A program made the position numbers and the translations under genes. The notes beneath the pieces were generated by a model, which was not told where the DNA came from, made no database searches, and was given only the letters and a program-made list of their open reading frames with translations. DNA of 64,000 nt from Pseudomonadota bacterium (lineage in GTDB: Bacteria; Desulfobacterota; Desulfobulbia; Desulfobulbales; Desulfocapsaceae): positions 62,001 to 126,000 of the forward strand of contig JAEYNP010000120.1 in assembly GCA_023412495.1 (NCBI GenBank), read 5' to 3'. Below are positions 7,198 to 18,044 of the stretch, piece by piece (the first letter of the stretch is position 1; each line of letters starts with the position of its first letter).

Positions 7198-8106
7198 ATG
7201 ACTCACGCGCGTGCGGTAGTTCTCATGGTTCTCGTCACCCTTCTCTGGTCCATGGCCGGGGTGGTCACCCGCCACCTGGATTCGGCCCAGAGTTTCGAGG
7301 TCACCTTCTGGCGCAGCGGCTTCAACGCCGTCGCTCTGGCCGTCGCCCTGTCATGGATGAGAGGACCGGCACTATGGCGCGGCCTTCTGCATTCTCCGCC
7401 GGTGGTGTGGATTTCGGGGTGTTGCTGGGCGGCGATGTTTACTGCCTTTATGATAGCGATCACCTTGACCAGCGTGGCCAATGTGCTTGTCACCCTGGCG
7501 GTGGCCCCGCTCATTACCGCACTGTTCGCCCGAATCTTCCTGAGCTACAGGATGCCGGCCAGGACCTGGGTAGCCATAGTTTTGGCCGGCCTTGGCATAG
7601 CCTGGATGTTCGGCAGGGAAGCTGCCGAGGGAGTGTCCCTGCTAGGCACCTTGATTGCCCTCGCAGTGCCCTGCGCTTCCTCCATCAACTTCACGACTCT
7701 GCAGCTGGTCGGACATGGCAGCCGCAACATGGCGTCGGGAAAGGATGCTCCGCAGGACATGCTGCCGGCCGTTTTCGTGGGAGCGACTCTCTCGGCCGCC
7801 GTGACCCTGCCCTTTGCCTGGCCGCTGCAGTCGTCTGTCCACGATCTGCTGTTGCTGGCATTTCTGGGTACTTTCCAATTAGCCCTTCCCTGTCTTCTCT
7901 TGGTCCGCCTCAGCCGCGAATTGCCGGCGCCGGAAATAGCCCTGTTGGCTCTGCTCGAGGTTGTGTTCGGCGTGACCTGGGCATGGCTCTGGGCGGGGGA
8001 ACAGCCATCGGCGGGCACCTTGACCGGTGGCAGCCTCGTCCTCGGGGCACTGGTGGCCAACGAGACCTTTGCTCTTAGGAATAGACTGCGTACCCTGGCA
8101 AAGTAA
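7198..8106 (+). CDS. EamA/DMT family transporter
   Basis: 302-aa inner membrane protein with about ten hydrophobic segments arranged as two EamA repeats (roughly residues 5-140 and 150-295). The family exports small metabolites such as amino acids or other organic compounds by proton or gradient-driven transport. The substrate cannot be read from sequence. The start ATG 7198 lacks a clear ribosome binding site; ATG 7225 is an alternative. It is single, not in an obvious operon. Confidence 0.82.
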   Translation: MTHARAVVLMVLVTLLWSMAGVVTRHLDSAQSFEVTFWRSGFNAVALAVALSWMRGPALWRGLLHSPPVVWISGCCWAAMFTAFMIAITLTSVANVLVTLAVAPLITALFARIFLSYRMPARTWVAIVLAGLGIAWMFGREAAEGVSLLGTLIALAVPCASSINFTTLQLVGHGSRNMASGKDAPQDMLPAVFVGATLSAAVTLPFAWPLQSSVHDLLLLAFLGTFQLALPCLLLVRLSRELPAPEIALLALLEVVFGVTWAWLWAGEQPSAGTLTGGSLVLGALVANETFALRNRLRTLAK

Positions 8107-8247
8107 AAGGATCAAGTTGTACAAGGAGTCGGCGTCAAGTAAAAATCCTTGTAAAATATAGGTCTTGAGGGTATGTTACATAGCTATGCTTAGAGATGGG
8201 ATCATCCCGTTACCCGCAACTCAACCATGCGCGGAGGAGGCAGGAAG

Positions 8248-9609
8248 GTGTTCGATTTTGTTAAAAATATGTCGATCAAATCAAAGATTTTCTGGTTCGT
8301 TGTACCCAGCACCATCTCGTTCGGCATTCTGCTGACCTTTCTCGCCCTTTTTTTTCTCAACGATTTCAAGGAACAGTCGCTCAGTAACTTTGCCCAGGCG
8401 ATCGAGGCCAGGCATTCTTCGGTGAATCCTTCAGCCGGCGACGAGAGGAAAGTCATCGATGAAATGGCCAAAAAAGCCGAAGACTCCATCTATAGCACCG
8501 CTGTGACCTTCGTTTCGATCGTCGTTGCCGTCATACTCCTCGCCGCCGCCGGCGCCCTGTTCGTCGCCACCCAGATCGGCAAGCCGATCGGCAAGGTGGC
8601 CGAGGGTCTGGAAAACATCAGTTCCGGCGATGCCGACCTCACCCAGCGGCTGCCGGTCGTCACCACGGACGAGACGGGGAAGGTCTCGCAGTTTTTTAAT
8701 ACATTCCTGGCGAAATTGCAGAGCATCATCAAAAACCTTCAGGGCGATGCCGATGCCCTGCGCCAGGCGGCCAACTCGATTCACGGTCTCATCCAGACCA
8801 TTCAGGAGAAGACCGCCTCGGCCAAAACAGTCTCGCAGACGGTCTTCCGCTCCGCCGGCTATCAAAGCCGGGACATGGGGGAGATCGCCTCGGTCATCGA
8901 GGAGTCCACCGGCAACTTCCACAATATCTCGGCCTCGGTGGAGGAACTGACTGCAACGGTTGCCGAAATCGCTGGCACCTCCGCCAAGGCCCATGCCAAT
9001 ACCACGGAAACCACCTCGCGGATGGAAAAGACCTTGGGCAAGATATCCGAACTGGGTCGGGCGGCAGATCAGATCGGCAAGGTCACCGAGGCGATCGCCG
9101 AAATCTCCGATCAGGTCAACCTCCTTGCGTTGAACGCCACCATCGAAGCGGCTAGGGCAGGAGAAGCCGGCAAGGGCTTTGCCGTCGTCGCCAACGAGAT
9201 AAAAGAGTTGGCGAGGCAAGTGGCCAGCGCGGCAACCGAGATCAAATCCCGGATCGAAGAGGTCCAGCACGCCACGGAGACCACGATCAAGGAAATCCAG
9301 GATTCAGCGGCCATCATCGCGCAGAACAGCGATATCGTCGCAACCATCGCCAGCGCCGTGGAAGAACAGTCGGCGACGGTCAACGAGATAGCGAAGTCCC
9401 TCTCCGAAGCCTCGGGGCAACTTGGCAATTCCAATACCAAGGTAGCTCAGGCCTCGGTCTATGCCGGGGAAATGGCGAACATGTCCACGACCGTCACCGA
9501 GGCGGTCGTGCAGGTGGAAGAAGCTGTCCTGGCAATTCTGCAGACCTCCGAAAACCTGCAGCGGATAGCCGAAAAATCGGCCGAAACTACACGTCAGTTC
9601 AAGGCATGA
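8248..9609 (+). CDS. Methyl-accepting chemotaxis protein
   Basis: About 453 aa. GTG 8248 is chosen because GGAGGAGG ends 8 nt upstream; ATG 8227 lies in that Shine-Dalgarno. TM1 is at about residues 15-38, then only about 45 periplasmic residues, then TM2 at about 85-112, a HAMP domain, and a signalling domain with the conserved hairpin tip [35 protein letters not shown] (in part). The periplasmic part is too short for a normal ligand domain, so it may sense membrane or redox state, or work through a partner. The gene downstream (9685) is on the same strand. Confidence 0.9.
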   Translation: MFDFVKNMSIKSKIFWFVVPSTISFGILLTFLALFFLNDFKEQSLSNFAQAIEARHSSVNPSAGDERKVIDEMAKKAEDSIYSTAVTFVSIVVAVILLAAAGALFVATQIGKPIGKVAEGLENISSGDADLTQRLPVVTTDETGKVSQFFNTFLAKLQSIIKNLQGDADALRQAANSIHGLIQTIQEKTASAKTVSQTVFRSAGYQSRDMGEIASVIEESTGNFHNISASVEELTATVAEIAGTSAKAHANTTETTSRMEKTLGKISELGRAADQIGKVTEAIAEISDQVNLLALNATIEAARAGEAGKGFAVVANEIKELARQVASAATEIKSRIEEVQHATETTIKEIQDSAAIIAQNSDIVATIASAVEEQSATVNEIAKSLSEASGQLGNSNTKVAQASVYAGEMANMSTTVTEAVVQVEEAVLAILQTSENLQRIAEKSAETTRQFKA

Positions 9610-9684
9610 GGTTTATCCCCTCAAGGGGTGATGTCGATAGACAAGAAATGAATTTCTAACGCATCAAAGCTCCAGGAGAAATTG

Positions 9685-10311
9685 GTGAATAACGCTGTCG
9701 ACCTTTCCCATCTCGTCTTTATCGACCTTATCCGCAACGTTGTTCAGAACGCCGGCGCCAAGGTGGCGAAAGGAAATCTGATGCGAATCGCTCTGAACAC
9801 CGGCAGTCAGGTGGAAAAGAAAGACTTCCCGACCTTTGCCGATTTCGTCCGGGCCTTGGATGCCGACGAGAATCCGCTGACGCGACTCGAAGGCAAGGCC
9901 GTTCACCTTGGCAGCGGTGTCTTCGGACTGAGAAATTGCCCCTTCGGGCAGCTTGCCGCCACCTATCAGAATTTCTTTTCCACCGGCCTGCACGGCTTCG
10001 AACAACTTACCGATGAGTACAACGCCCCGAGCAAGATAGCCGGCGAGCATAAGGTAGGCCTTGGTGCGGGCGTTGGTCCCTTCTGCATCTTCCATCAACC
10101 CCTGCGAAGCCAGGCGGCCGGCAACCTGACCATCGCCGGCCAGCCGATTGAAATCTTCCAGCTTGCCTGCCGCCGCACCGACGACAAAATCGGCTATGCC
10201 GACGCTCTGATCGCCGAGTTCGGCTGCTCCAGGGAGTCGATTGAGAAAATCATGGAGGAATATATGTGCTGCTACGGAATCAGGATGAAGGATGGCAGTG
10301 CGGCCTGTTGA
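9685..10311 (+). CDS. Conserved-looking protein of unknown function
   Basis: 208 aa if started at GTG 9685, which lies 6 nt after AGGAGA (TTG 9682 is also in frame). No signal peptide or TM segment. I do not recognise the family. It has a Cys-containing C-terminus (EFGCSRESIEKIMEEYMCCYGIRMKDGSAAC) and internal LRNCPF and GVGPFCIF pieces, which hints at metal or thiol binding. It lies 75 nt after the chemoreceptor gene on the same strand, so a sensory role is possible but unproven. Confidence 0.75.
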   Translation: MNNAVDLSHLVFIDLIRNVVQNAGAKVAKGNLMRIALNTGSQVEKKDFPTFADFVRALDADENPLTRLEGKAVHLGSGVFGLRNCPFGQLAATYQNFFSTGLHGFEQLTDEYNAPSKIAGEHKVGLGAGVGPFCIFHQPLRSQAAGNLTIAGQPIEIFQLACRRTDDKIGYADALIAEFGCSRESIEKIMEEYMCCYGIRMKDGSAAC

Positions 10312-10445
10312 GGCAAACTCTCCGTATTTTTTCAATGATGGGCTCTATTCCTGGACAGACTCCGTTGTTACTGTAGTTGCTGTCTAGCCAGTTACTGCCG
10401 GCGGTCGATCTGCCGGTCCGAACGGAACAAAGAAAGGAGAGTCCC

Positions 10446-11420
10446 ATGTCTTACGCAATCAGGATACATTCCACTGGTGGTCCGGAGGTGCTAACCTGGG
10501 AAAAATACGACCCCGGGAAGCCGGGTCCGGGAGAGGTCAGGCTGATCCACGATGCGATCGGCCTCAACTATATCGACGTCTACCACCGGAGCGGCTTATA
10601 CCCGCTGCCGCTGCCGGCAATTCCCGGCATGGAGGGGGCTGGGACGATTGAGGAGGTGGGTGAGGGCATCACCGAGTTCCGGCAGGGCGACCGGGTGGCC
10701 TACGCCGGCCTGCCGCCGGGTGCATATGCCGAGGTGCGTAATATCCCGGCCCATCGGCTGGTGAAACTTCCCAGGGAGATATCCTCCCAACAGGGGGCGG
10801 CGATGATGCTGCAAGGCATGACCGCCCGATATCTTCTGAAAGGCTGCTATCAGGTGAAGGCCGGCTCGACCATTCTCATCCATGCCGCCGCGGGCGGTGT
10901 CGGCTCGATCGTCTGCCAATGGGCGAGTCATCTTGGGGCTACCGTGATTGGCACGGTGGGCAGCGGGGAAAAGGCGAAAGCCGCAAAGGAAAACGGCTGT
11001 ACCCATACCATCCTCTACCGTGAGGAGGATTTTGTCGGGCGGGTGAAGGATTATACCGGCGGTAGGGGCGTGGACGTTGTTTACGACTCCATCGGCCGGA
11101 CCACCTTCTTCAGGTCGCTCGATTGCCTGCGGCCGATGGGTATGATGGTCACCTTCGGTCAGTCCTCGGGGCCGATCGGCCCGATCGACACGAGTCTGCT
11201 GGCCCAGAAAGGTTCTCTTTTCCTGACACGGCCAAGCCTCATGACCTATACGGCCGAACGAGAGGCTCTCCTGGCCCATGCCCGGGATCTGTTCGAGGTG
11301 GTGGCAAGCGGGGCGGTGAAGATCAGGATCATGCAGGAGTACCGTCTGCGCGATGCAGCCCAGGCCCATCGAGACCTGGAAGAGCGCAGCACCAGGGGCA
11401 GCTCGATCCTCGTGCCCTAA
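10446..11420 (+). CDS. qor: NADPH:quinone oxidoreductase, zinc-independent MDR family
   Basis: 324 aa, start ATG 10446 after AAAGGAGAGTCCC. Medium-chain dehydrogenase/reductase fold: N-terminal GroES-like domain (LNYIDVYHRSGLY), nucleotide-binding motif AAAGGVGSIVCQW at about 150-162 and the GRGVDVVYDSIGR element. The catalytic and structural zinc cysteines of alcohol dehydrogenases are absent, as in quinone oxidoreductases. Likely reduces quinones with NADPH in the cytoplasm. It is monocistronic; the heptad palindrome begins right after its stop. Confidence 0.88.
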   Translation: MSYAIRIHSTGGPEVLTWEKYDPGKPGPGEVRLIHDAIGLNYIDVYHRSGLYPLPLPAIPGMEGAGTIEEVGEGITEFRQGDRVAYAGLPPGAYAEVRNIPAHRLVKLPREISSQQGAAMMLQGMTARYLLKGCYQVKAGSTILIHAAAGGVGSIVCQWASHLGATVIGTVGSGEKAKAAKENGCTHTILYREEDFVGRVKDYTGGRGVDVVYDSIGRTTFFRSLDCLRPMGMMVTFGQSSGPIGPIDTSLLAQKGSLFLTRPSLMTYTAEREALLAHARDLFEVVASGAVKIRIMQEYRLRDAAQAHRDLEERSTRGSSILVP

Positions 11421-11504
11421 ATAAGTGATAAGTGCTGAGTGCTGATTACCGAGTGCTGAGTTAAGAGTATAATATAAAAGAATTTACTCAGTACTCAGCA
11501 CTCA

Positions 11505-11519
<15 letters not shown>
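11421..11519. repeat. Heptad palindrome (GTGCTGA units) between convergent genes
   Basis: The left arm (11421-11464) repeats AGTGCTGA-type heptads. The right arm (11484-11519) repeats their complement (TCAGTACTCAGCACTCA). Together they form a long hairpin between qor (+) and ade (-). The stop codon of ade lies inside the right arm. The arrangement can terminate transcripts from both sides. Confidence 0.8.
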
Positions 11520-13295
<1,776 letters not shown>

Positions 13296-13392
13296 ACGTC
13301 TTCTCCATGCTTTCGTTCATCTTCGCAATCCGTTGCCTTCATCCTATCTTTTTCAGGGGGAGGAGGCAAGTTTGTAATCTTTTTTTTGACAG

Positions 13393-13415
13393 GCACCTCT
13401 GTTTGACAGAGGTGC
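13393..13415. promoter_or_regulatory. Inverted repeat in the ade-ppdK divergent promoter region
   Basis: GCACCTCTG (13393-13401) and CAGAGGTGC (13407-13415) form a perfect 9-bp dyad with a 5-nt loop between two divergent genes. TTGACA hexamers occur at 13386-13391 and within the dyad. It may be a regulator site, or a terminator of a short leader. No regulator gene adjoins. Confidence 0.45.
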
Positions 13416-13505
13416 TGAAACAGGATAGGATTATGTTTTAACGGAAAATTCATGGTCTGCAGACGTAAAGGCCGGAACATTTATGATAACCACGGAGGTT
13501 CTGCC

Positions 13506-16289
13506 ATGAGCAAAAAATGGGTATATCGCTTTCAGGAACTGGATGAGGTGGAGTCCTATGCCGGCAGTTGGGACGGAGTAAAGGGGCTGCTTGGCGGTAA
13601 AGGCGCGAATCTTGCCGAGATGGCCCGGATCGGAGTGCCGGTTCCGGCCGGCTTTATCATCACCACTGAAGGCTGCAACGAGTATCTGTCGCTTGGGGAA
13701 AAGCTGCCGGATGGGTTGTGGACGCAAGTCGGCGAGGCACTGCAGGCCATCGAGCGGAGCACCGGCAAGAAGTTCGGAGACCCCCGCCGGCCGCTGCTCC
13801 TCTCCTGCCGCTCCGGGGCCAAGTTCTCCATGCCGGGAATGATGGACACCGTCCTCAACATCGGCATGAACGACGAGACCGTCGAGGGCATGATCGAGAC
13901 GACCGGCGATCCGAGGTTCGTCTACGACCTCTACCGCCGCCTGATCCAGATGTTCGGCAGCGTGGTCATGCATATCCCCTCAGAGAAATTCGAGGCGGTG
14001 CTGACCAGGATCCGCAAGTCGGCCGGCGTCAGGACCGATGCCGAGCTTACCGCGGCCCACTGGATGTCGGTGACCGAGGAGTTCAAGAACATCTTCCGCT
14101 TCCACACCCATCACCAATTCCCCACCGAGCCCTACGCCCAGTTGCAGATGGCCACCGAGGCGGTCTTCATGAGCTGGAACGGCAAGCGGGCCATCGCCTA
14201 CCGCAACGCCGCCGGCATCCCCCACGACCTCGGCACCGCCGTGACCATTGTCACCATGGTTTACGGCAACCTGGGCGAGGACAGCGCCACCGGCGTGGCG
14301 CTGACCCGCAGCGGGACCACCGGCGAGAAGCGCATCGAGGGTGACTACCTGACCAACGCGCAGGGCGAGGACGTGGTCGCCGGCATCCGCCTGACCAAGG
14401 ACATCTCCCAGCTGAAACTCGAGATGCCGAAGGTCCACGAGGAGTTCGAGCGCGTGGCGATGCTGCTCGAGCGCCACTACCGGGAGATGCAGGACGTCGA
14501 GTTCACCATCGAGAAAGGCAAGCTGTGGATGCTGCAGACCCGCGACGGCAAGCGCACCCCTCAGGCCGCTGTGCGGATCGCCGTCGACATGGCGGAGGAG
14601 GGGTTGATCAGCCGGGAGGAGGCGGTGATGCGGGTGACGCCGGATTCCATCGACTTCTTCTTCCACCCTCAGTTCGACAGCGAGGCCCTCAAGACGGCCA
14701 AGGCGGGAGGCAAATTCCTGGCCAAGGGCCTGAACGTCTCGCCGGGGGCGGCGGTGGGTGTCGTGGCGCTTGACGCCGATCTCGCCGAAACATGGGGCAA
14801 AAAGGAGGGCAAGCCGGTCATCATGGTGCGGCCCGAGACCAAGCCGGACGACGTCCACGGGATGCTCGCGGCCAAAGGCATCCTCACCAGCCGGGGCGGG
14901 CGGACCAGCCACGCCGCGCTCGTCGCCCGGCAGTTCGGCAAACCTGCGGTGGTTGGGGTTTCCGAGATCGAGATCGACTTCACCCGGCGCCAGGTCCGGG
15001 TTGGCGACATCATCATCATGGAGGGAGAATACATTTCCGTGGACGGCACAACCGGCGAGGTCTACCTCGGCCGGATGGAAACGAAAGATCCGGACATTCA
15101 GGAACCTTGGCTGATCAAGATCCTCGCCTGGGCGGACGACTTCAGGACCCTGGGCGTCTGGGCCAACTCCGACTACCCGGTTGATGCTAAACGGGCCCGG
15201 GAGTACGGCGCCCAGGGTATCGGTCTCTGCCGGACTGAGCATATGTTCATGGAGACGGAGCGGCTGCCCCTGGTCCAGAAGATGATCATGGCCGATATGG
15301 AAATCGACCGAAACGAGGCGATCCGGTCCCTTTTGCCCTTCCAGCGGGAGGATTTTGCCGGACTCTTCCGGGTCATGGACGGACTGCCGGTGGTGATCCG
15401 GCTTATCGATCCGCCGCTGCACGAATTTCTGCCCGACCATGTCTCGCTCCTGAGGGACCTGGCAGATCTGAAGATCCAGCTGCAGCACGCCGCCCGCCTC
15501 GAGGAGATCGATAATCTGCTGCATCAGGTCCGGGAGAAAGAGCAGATCCTGCAGCGGGTCGAGAGCATCAGGGAGGCCAATCCGATGCTCGGCCTGCGCG
15601 GCGTCCGCCTCGGCAACCACATTCCCGAGCTGACCAAGATGCAAGTCCGGGCCATTTTCGAGGCGGCCTGCATCGTCTCCAGGGAGGGCGTGGACGTTCG
15701 GCCGGAGGTGATGATCCCCCTCACCAGCCATGTCAATGAGCTGAAGGTCCAGCGGGAACTGCTGGAGACCGAGGCCCGGGCGGTCATGACCGAGCAGGAG
15801 ATGGAGATCGATTACAAGTTCGGGACCATGATCGAGATCCCGCGGGCGGCGCTCACGGCCGATCGGATCGCCGAGCACGCCGACTTTTTCTCCTTCGGTA
15901 CCAACGATCTCACCCAGACCACTTTCGGCATCTCCCGGGACGACGCCGAATCGGGGTTCCTCATCGAGTACATCATGAACGGCGTCCTGCCGGCGAATCC
16001 CTTCGAAACCATCGACCGCGACGGGGTCGGCGAGCTGATGCGGATCGCCGTGGAGAAGGGACGCAGGACCAGGCCGGGTCTCAAGCTCGGCATCTGCGGA
16101 GAGCATGGCGGGGAGCCGAAATCGATAGAGATCTGCCACCAGCTGGGCTTGAACTACGTCTCCTGCTCGCCCTTCCGCGTGCCTGTTGCACGCCTCGCGG
16201 CCGCACGGGCGGCGCTCAAGGCAGCTCAATTCAAGAAAGCGGAAGCAAGGGAAGCGCAGTCGCCGGCAATCAGTCCGGCGGCGATGTGA
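13506..16289 (+). CDS. ppdK: Pyruvate, phosphate dikinase
   Basis: 927 aa, interconverts pyruvate + ATP + Pi and PEP + AMP + PPi. The start ATG 13506 follows CACGGAGG. Domains run in the usual order: ATP-grasp N-terminal domain (GGKGANLAEMARIG, RSGAKFSMPGMMDT), central phosphohistidine swivel domain with the catalytic His in GGRTSHAALVARQFGKPAVVG near residue 470, and C-terminal PEP/pyruvate barrel with the catalytic Cys in GICGEHGGEP near residue 865. Slightly longer than many homologs at the C-terminus. In an anaerobe it supports gluconeogenesis or PPi-linked glycolysis. Confidence 0.96.
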   Translation: MSKKWVYRFQELDEVESYAGSWDGVKGLLGGKGANLAEMARIGVPVPAGFIITTEGCNEYLSLGEKLPDGLWTQVGEALQAIERSTGKKFGDPRRPLLLSCRSGAKFSMPGMMDTVLNIGMNDETVEGMIETTGDPRFVYDLYRRLIQMFGSVVMHIPSEKFEAVLTRIRKSAGVRTDAELTAAHWMSVTEEFKNIFRFHTHHQFPTEPYAQLQMATEAVFMSWNGKRAIAYRNAAGIPHDLGTAVTIVTMVYGNLGEDSATGVALTRSGTTGEKRIEGDYLTNAQGEDVVAGIRLTKDISQLKLEMPKVHEEFERVAMLLERHYREMQDVEFTIEKGKLWMLQTRDGKRTPQAAVRIAVDMAEEGLISREEAVMRVTPDSIDFFFHPQFDSEALKTAKAGGKFLAKGLNVSPGAAVGVVALDADLAETWGKKEGKPVIMVRPETKPDDVHGMLAAKGILTSRGGRTSHAALVARQFGKPAVVGVSEIEIDFTRRQVRVGDIIIMEGEYISVDGTTGEVYLGRMETKDPDIQEPWLIKILAWADDFRTLGVWANSDYPVDAKRAREYGAQGIGLCRTEHMFMETERLPLVQKMIMADMEIDRNEAIRSLLPFQREDFAGLFRVMDGLPVVIRLIDPPLHEFLPDHVSLLRDLADLKIQLQHAARLEEIDNLLHQVREKEQILQRVESIREANPMLGLRGVRLGNHIPELTKMQVRAIFEAACIVSREGVDVRPEVMIPLTSHVNELKVQRELLETEARAVMTEQEMEIDYKFGTMIEIPRAALTADRIAEHADFFSFGTNDLTQTTFGISRDDAESGFLIEYIMNGVLPANPFETIDRDGVGELMRIAVEKGRRTRPGLKLGICGEHGGEPKSIEICHQLGLNYVSCSPFRVPVARLAAARAALKAAQFKKAEAREAQSPAISPAAM

Positions 16290-16300
16290 GAACCGAAAGG

Positions 16301-16367
16301 TACCGAGTGCTGAGCGATGAGTGCTGAGTTTAAATGCATCGTCCCTCAGTACTCAGCACCCAGTACT
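16301..16367. repeat. Heptad palindrome (GTGCTGA units) between convergent genes
   Basis: The left arm 16301-16330 (GAGTGCTGAGCGATGAGTGC) and right arm 16341-16367 (CTCAGTACTCAGCACCCAGT) are complementary heptad runs between ppdK (+) and the HAD phosphatase (-). The right arm holds the final codons and TGA stop of the phosphatase gene. Confidence 0.8.
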
Positions 16368-16990
16368 AAATCTTTTAACGAATCGATGGTCCAGGTGGGC
16401 GGAGTAGGCAGGGATGCAAGCAGCGAATGGCTCCAGGTTACGAACACGGTGTCGATACCGGCCCGGGCGCCGCTTTCAATATCGTAGAGGGCATCGCCGG
16501 TAAAGACCGTTCGCGTCCTCTCCGCCCCGAGCAGGGCCATCGCCTTCAGAACCGGGTCGGCATGGGGTTTATGCCGACCGGTATCCTCCGGCGTTATCAG
16601 CACATCGAAGTATTTCTCCGTGCCGGTTGTCGCCAGCATCCGTTCCAGGCTAGGCCGCTTGCGGGAGGTCACGATCCCCAGTTGTTTCCCGGCATCCTTC
16701 AGGGCTTGCAGGGTCTCCGTGACAAGAGGGAAGAGGGTGACGCTCGTGCTGAGGATGGTCAACTGGTAATCCCGGTAATCGTCGGCTATCACCGCATGAT
16801 CGCCGGCATTGCCAAGATGGTGGGCGATTTGCTCGGCGAGCGGCAGGCCTATACCCTTGATGATCATCTCGCGCGCCAGGTTCTTGCCGGCATATTTGTC
16901 AGCAACATACTGGAAGCAGGTGCAGATCATATCGACGGTGTCAAAGAGGGTGCCGTCGGCGTCGAACAGGTAGGTATCGTATGTTTTCAT
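16346..16990 (-). CDS. HAD superfamily hydrolase, phosphoglycolate phosphatase-like
   Basis: 214 aa. HAD motif I DADGTLFDT at residues 10-18 with both catalytic aspartates, motif II VTSRKR, motif III Lys in GRHKPHADPV and motif IV GDALYDIESG. The alpha-helical cap after motif I fits the Gph/PpaX type (C1 cap). Substrate is probably a small phosphoester such as 2-phosphoglycolate, but pyrophosphate or a sugar phosphate is possible. Its C-terminus (VLGAEY) and stop are encoded by the heptad repeat. Confidence 0.85.
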   Translation of the reverse strand: MKTYDTYLFDADGTLFDTVDMICTCFQYVADKYAGKNLAREMIIKGIGLPLAEQIAHHLGNAGDHAVIADDYRDYQLTILSTSVTLFPLVTETLQALKDAGKQLGIVTSRKRPSLERMLATTGTEKYFDVLITPEDTGRHKPHADPVLKAMALLGAERTRTVFTGDALYDIESGARAGIDTVFVTWSHSLLASLPTPPTWTIDSLKDLVLGAEY

Positions 16991-17132
16991 GAAGAGATTT
17001 CCCTAGATGCAGCGGCAGCTGACGTGTCCGCTTGAATGGCATGAATATCGATTGCCGCACCGGACCGCTGAATCGCTTCGCCGGCCGCTCCTTTCACCCT
17101 TTGGCATCGCTCCAGCGGATACTGTTCCACTG

Positions 17133-17540
17133 TTACTCCCGCGGTGCAATGACCAGCGCCTCGCCGTCGGCGACCACCGTTCCGTCCTGTATGCTGCACG
17201 TGGTCCGCAGCTTTACCCGGCCTTTTTCCAGCTTTTCCATCACTTCCGCCTCGGCCCGCACCGTGTCGCCAATGCGCACGGGGGCCTTGAACTGAAGGGT
17301 CTGGGAGAGATAGATAGTGCCGGGGCCGGGGAGCCGCATCCCGATTACCGCGGAGATAAAGCCGGCGGACAGCATGCCGTGGGCGATTCTGCCGCCGAAT
17401 TTACTCTTCTTCATCACCTCTTCATTGACGTGGGCCGGGTTAAGGTCGCCGGTGATCCCCGCAAAGAGATAAACATCAGACTCGCTGACGGTTTTTTCCA
17501 CAAATGCCTTGTCCCCCACCTTGATTTCCGAATAGGTCAT
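17133..17540 (-). CDS. phaJ: MaoC-family (R)-specific enoyl-CoA hydratase
   Basis: 135 aa, hot-dog fold. The R-hydratase motif FAGITGDLNPAHVNEE with catalytic Asp and His, followed by GRIAHGML, is clear at about 25-60. Converts trans-2-enoyl-CoA to (R)-3-hydroxyacyl-CoA. The start ATG 17540 follows CAGGAGAACACAC. The longer open frame upstream to 17612 is not conserved-looking. No polyhydroxyalkanoate synthase is nearby, so the gene symbol is by family only. Confidence 0.85.
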   Translation of the reverse strand: MTYSEIKVGDKAFVEKTVSESDVYLFAGITGDLNPAHVNEEVMKKSKFGGRIAHGMLSAGFISAVIGMRLPGPGTIYLSQTLQFKAPVRIGDTVRAEAEVMEKLEKGRVKLRTTCSIQDGTVVADGEALVIAPRE

Positions 17541-18044
17541 GTGTGTTCTCCTGTTGTGTGTTTGGCAAAAGCAAAGCGACACTCTGTTGAATTGGGTTAC
17601 GGCGATGTGCATTCGGAGGAATGCTAATGCTTCCCCAGATAGAGCGGTATGTCAATGTTTAAAAGGTTCGATTCGCCGGAAGTGGTGATGCGGCGACATC
17701 CTTTTTTTGTCAGTCGAAGCGCGGGAGGCGGCGATAGACGCGAGGTTTGCAATGCGAGTTTGGAAGGTGCAGGGAAAGATCAAGCTGTTTCTGAAAAAGA
17801 AGAAAAGAAGAGCTGGCACAGGGCGTGAGAAAATCTGATTACCCATAGCCTCTGCCCTTTCCTAAATATCTGCCGGTATGGGTAATCAGAACTTGCTGAA
17901 AACAACTTGTGGATCTGTTTTTACGACTTGACGAGCATGAGCCAGAAGACTTGAACAGGATGTGGAGAGATGCACGCACCTCGCAAGGGGTATAAGCACC
18001 TCCACGAAATCCATGTCAAAAAAATCAAGAAATGAATTTCCAAC
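17541..18044. other. Spacer with inverted repeats, no gene
   Basis: About 500 bases upstream of the MaoC gene and downstream of the first PEP-CTERM gene. Short open frames here lack start signals. It contains the 13-bp inverted repeat at 17835-17889 and a degenerate member of the palindrome family (GCACCTCCACGAAAT...AAATGAATTTCC at about 17996-18041). Confidence 0.55.
17835..17889. repeat. 13-bp perfect inverted repeat
   Basis: CTGATTACCCATA (17835-17847) and TATGGGTAATCAG (17877-17889) are perfect complements with a 29-nt loop. A partial match (ATTACCCATAACC) occurs near 32250 in the spacer after susA. It may be a small repeat element or a hairpin in RNA. There is no T-run. Confidence 0.55.

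Noticed and set aside
13980..16229. 749-codon minus-strand open frame opposite ppdK
   Set aside because: Antisense shadow of a conserved enzyme; product is Asp/His/Gly/Leu-rich with no domain.
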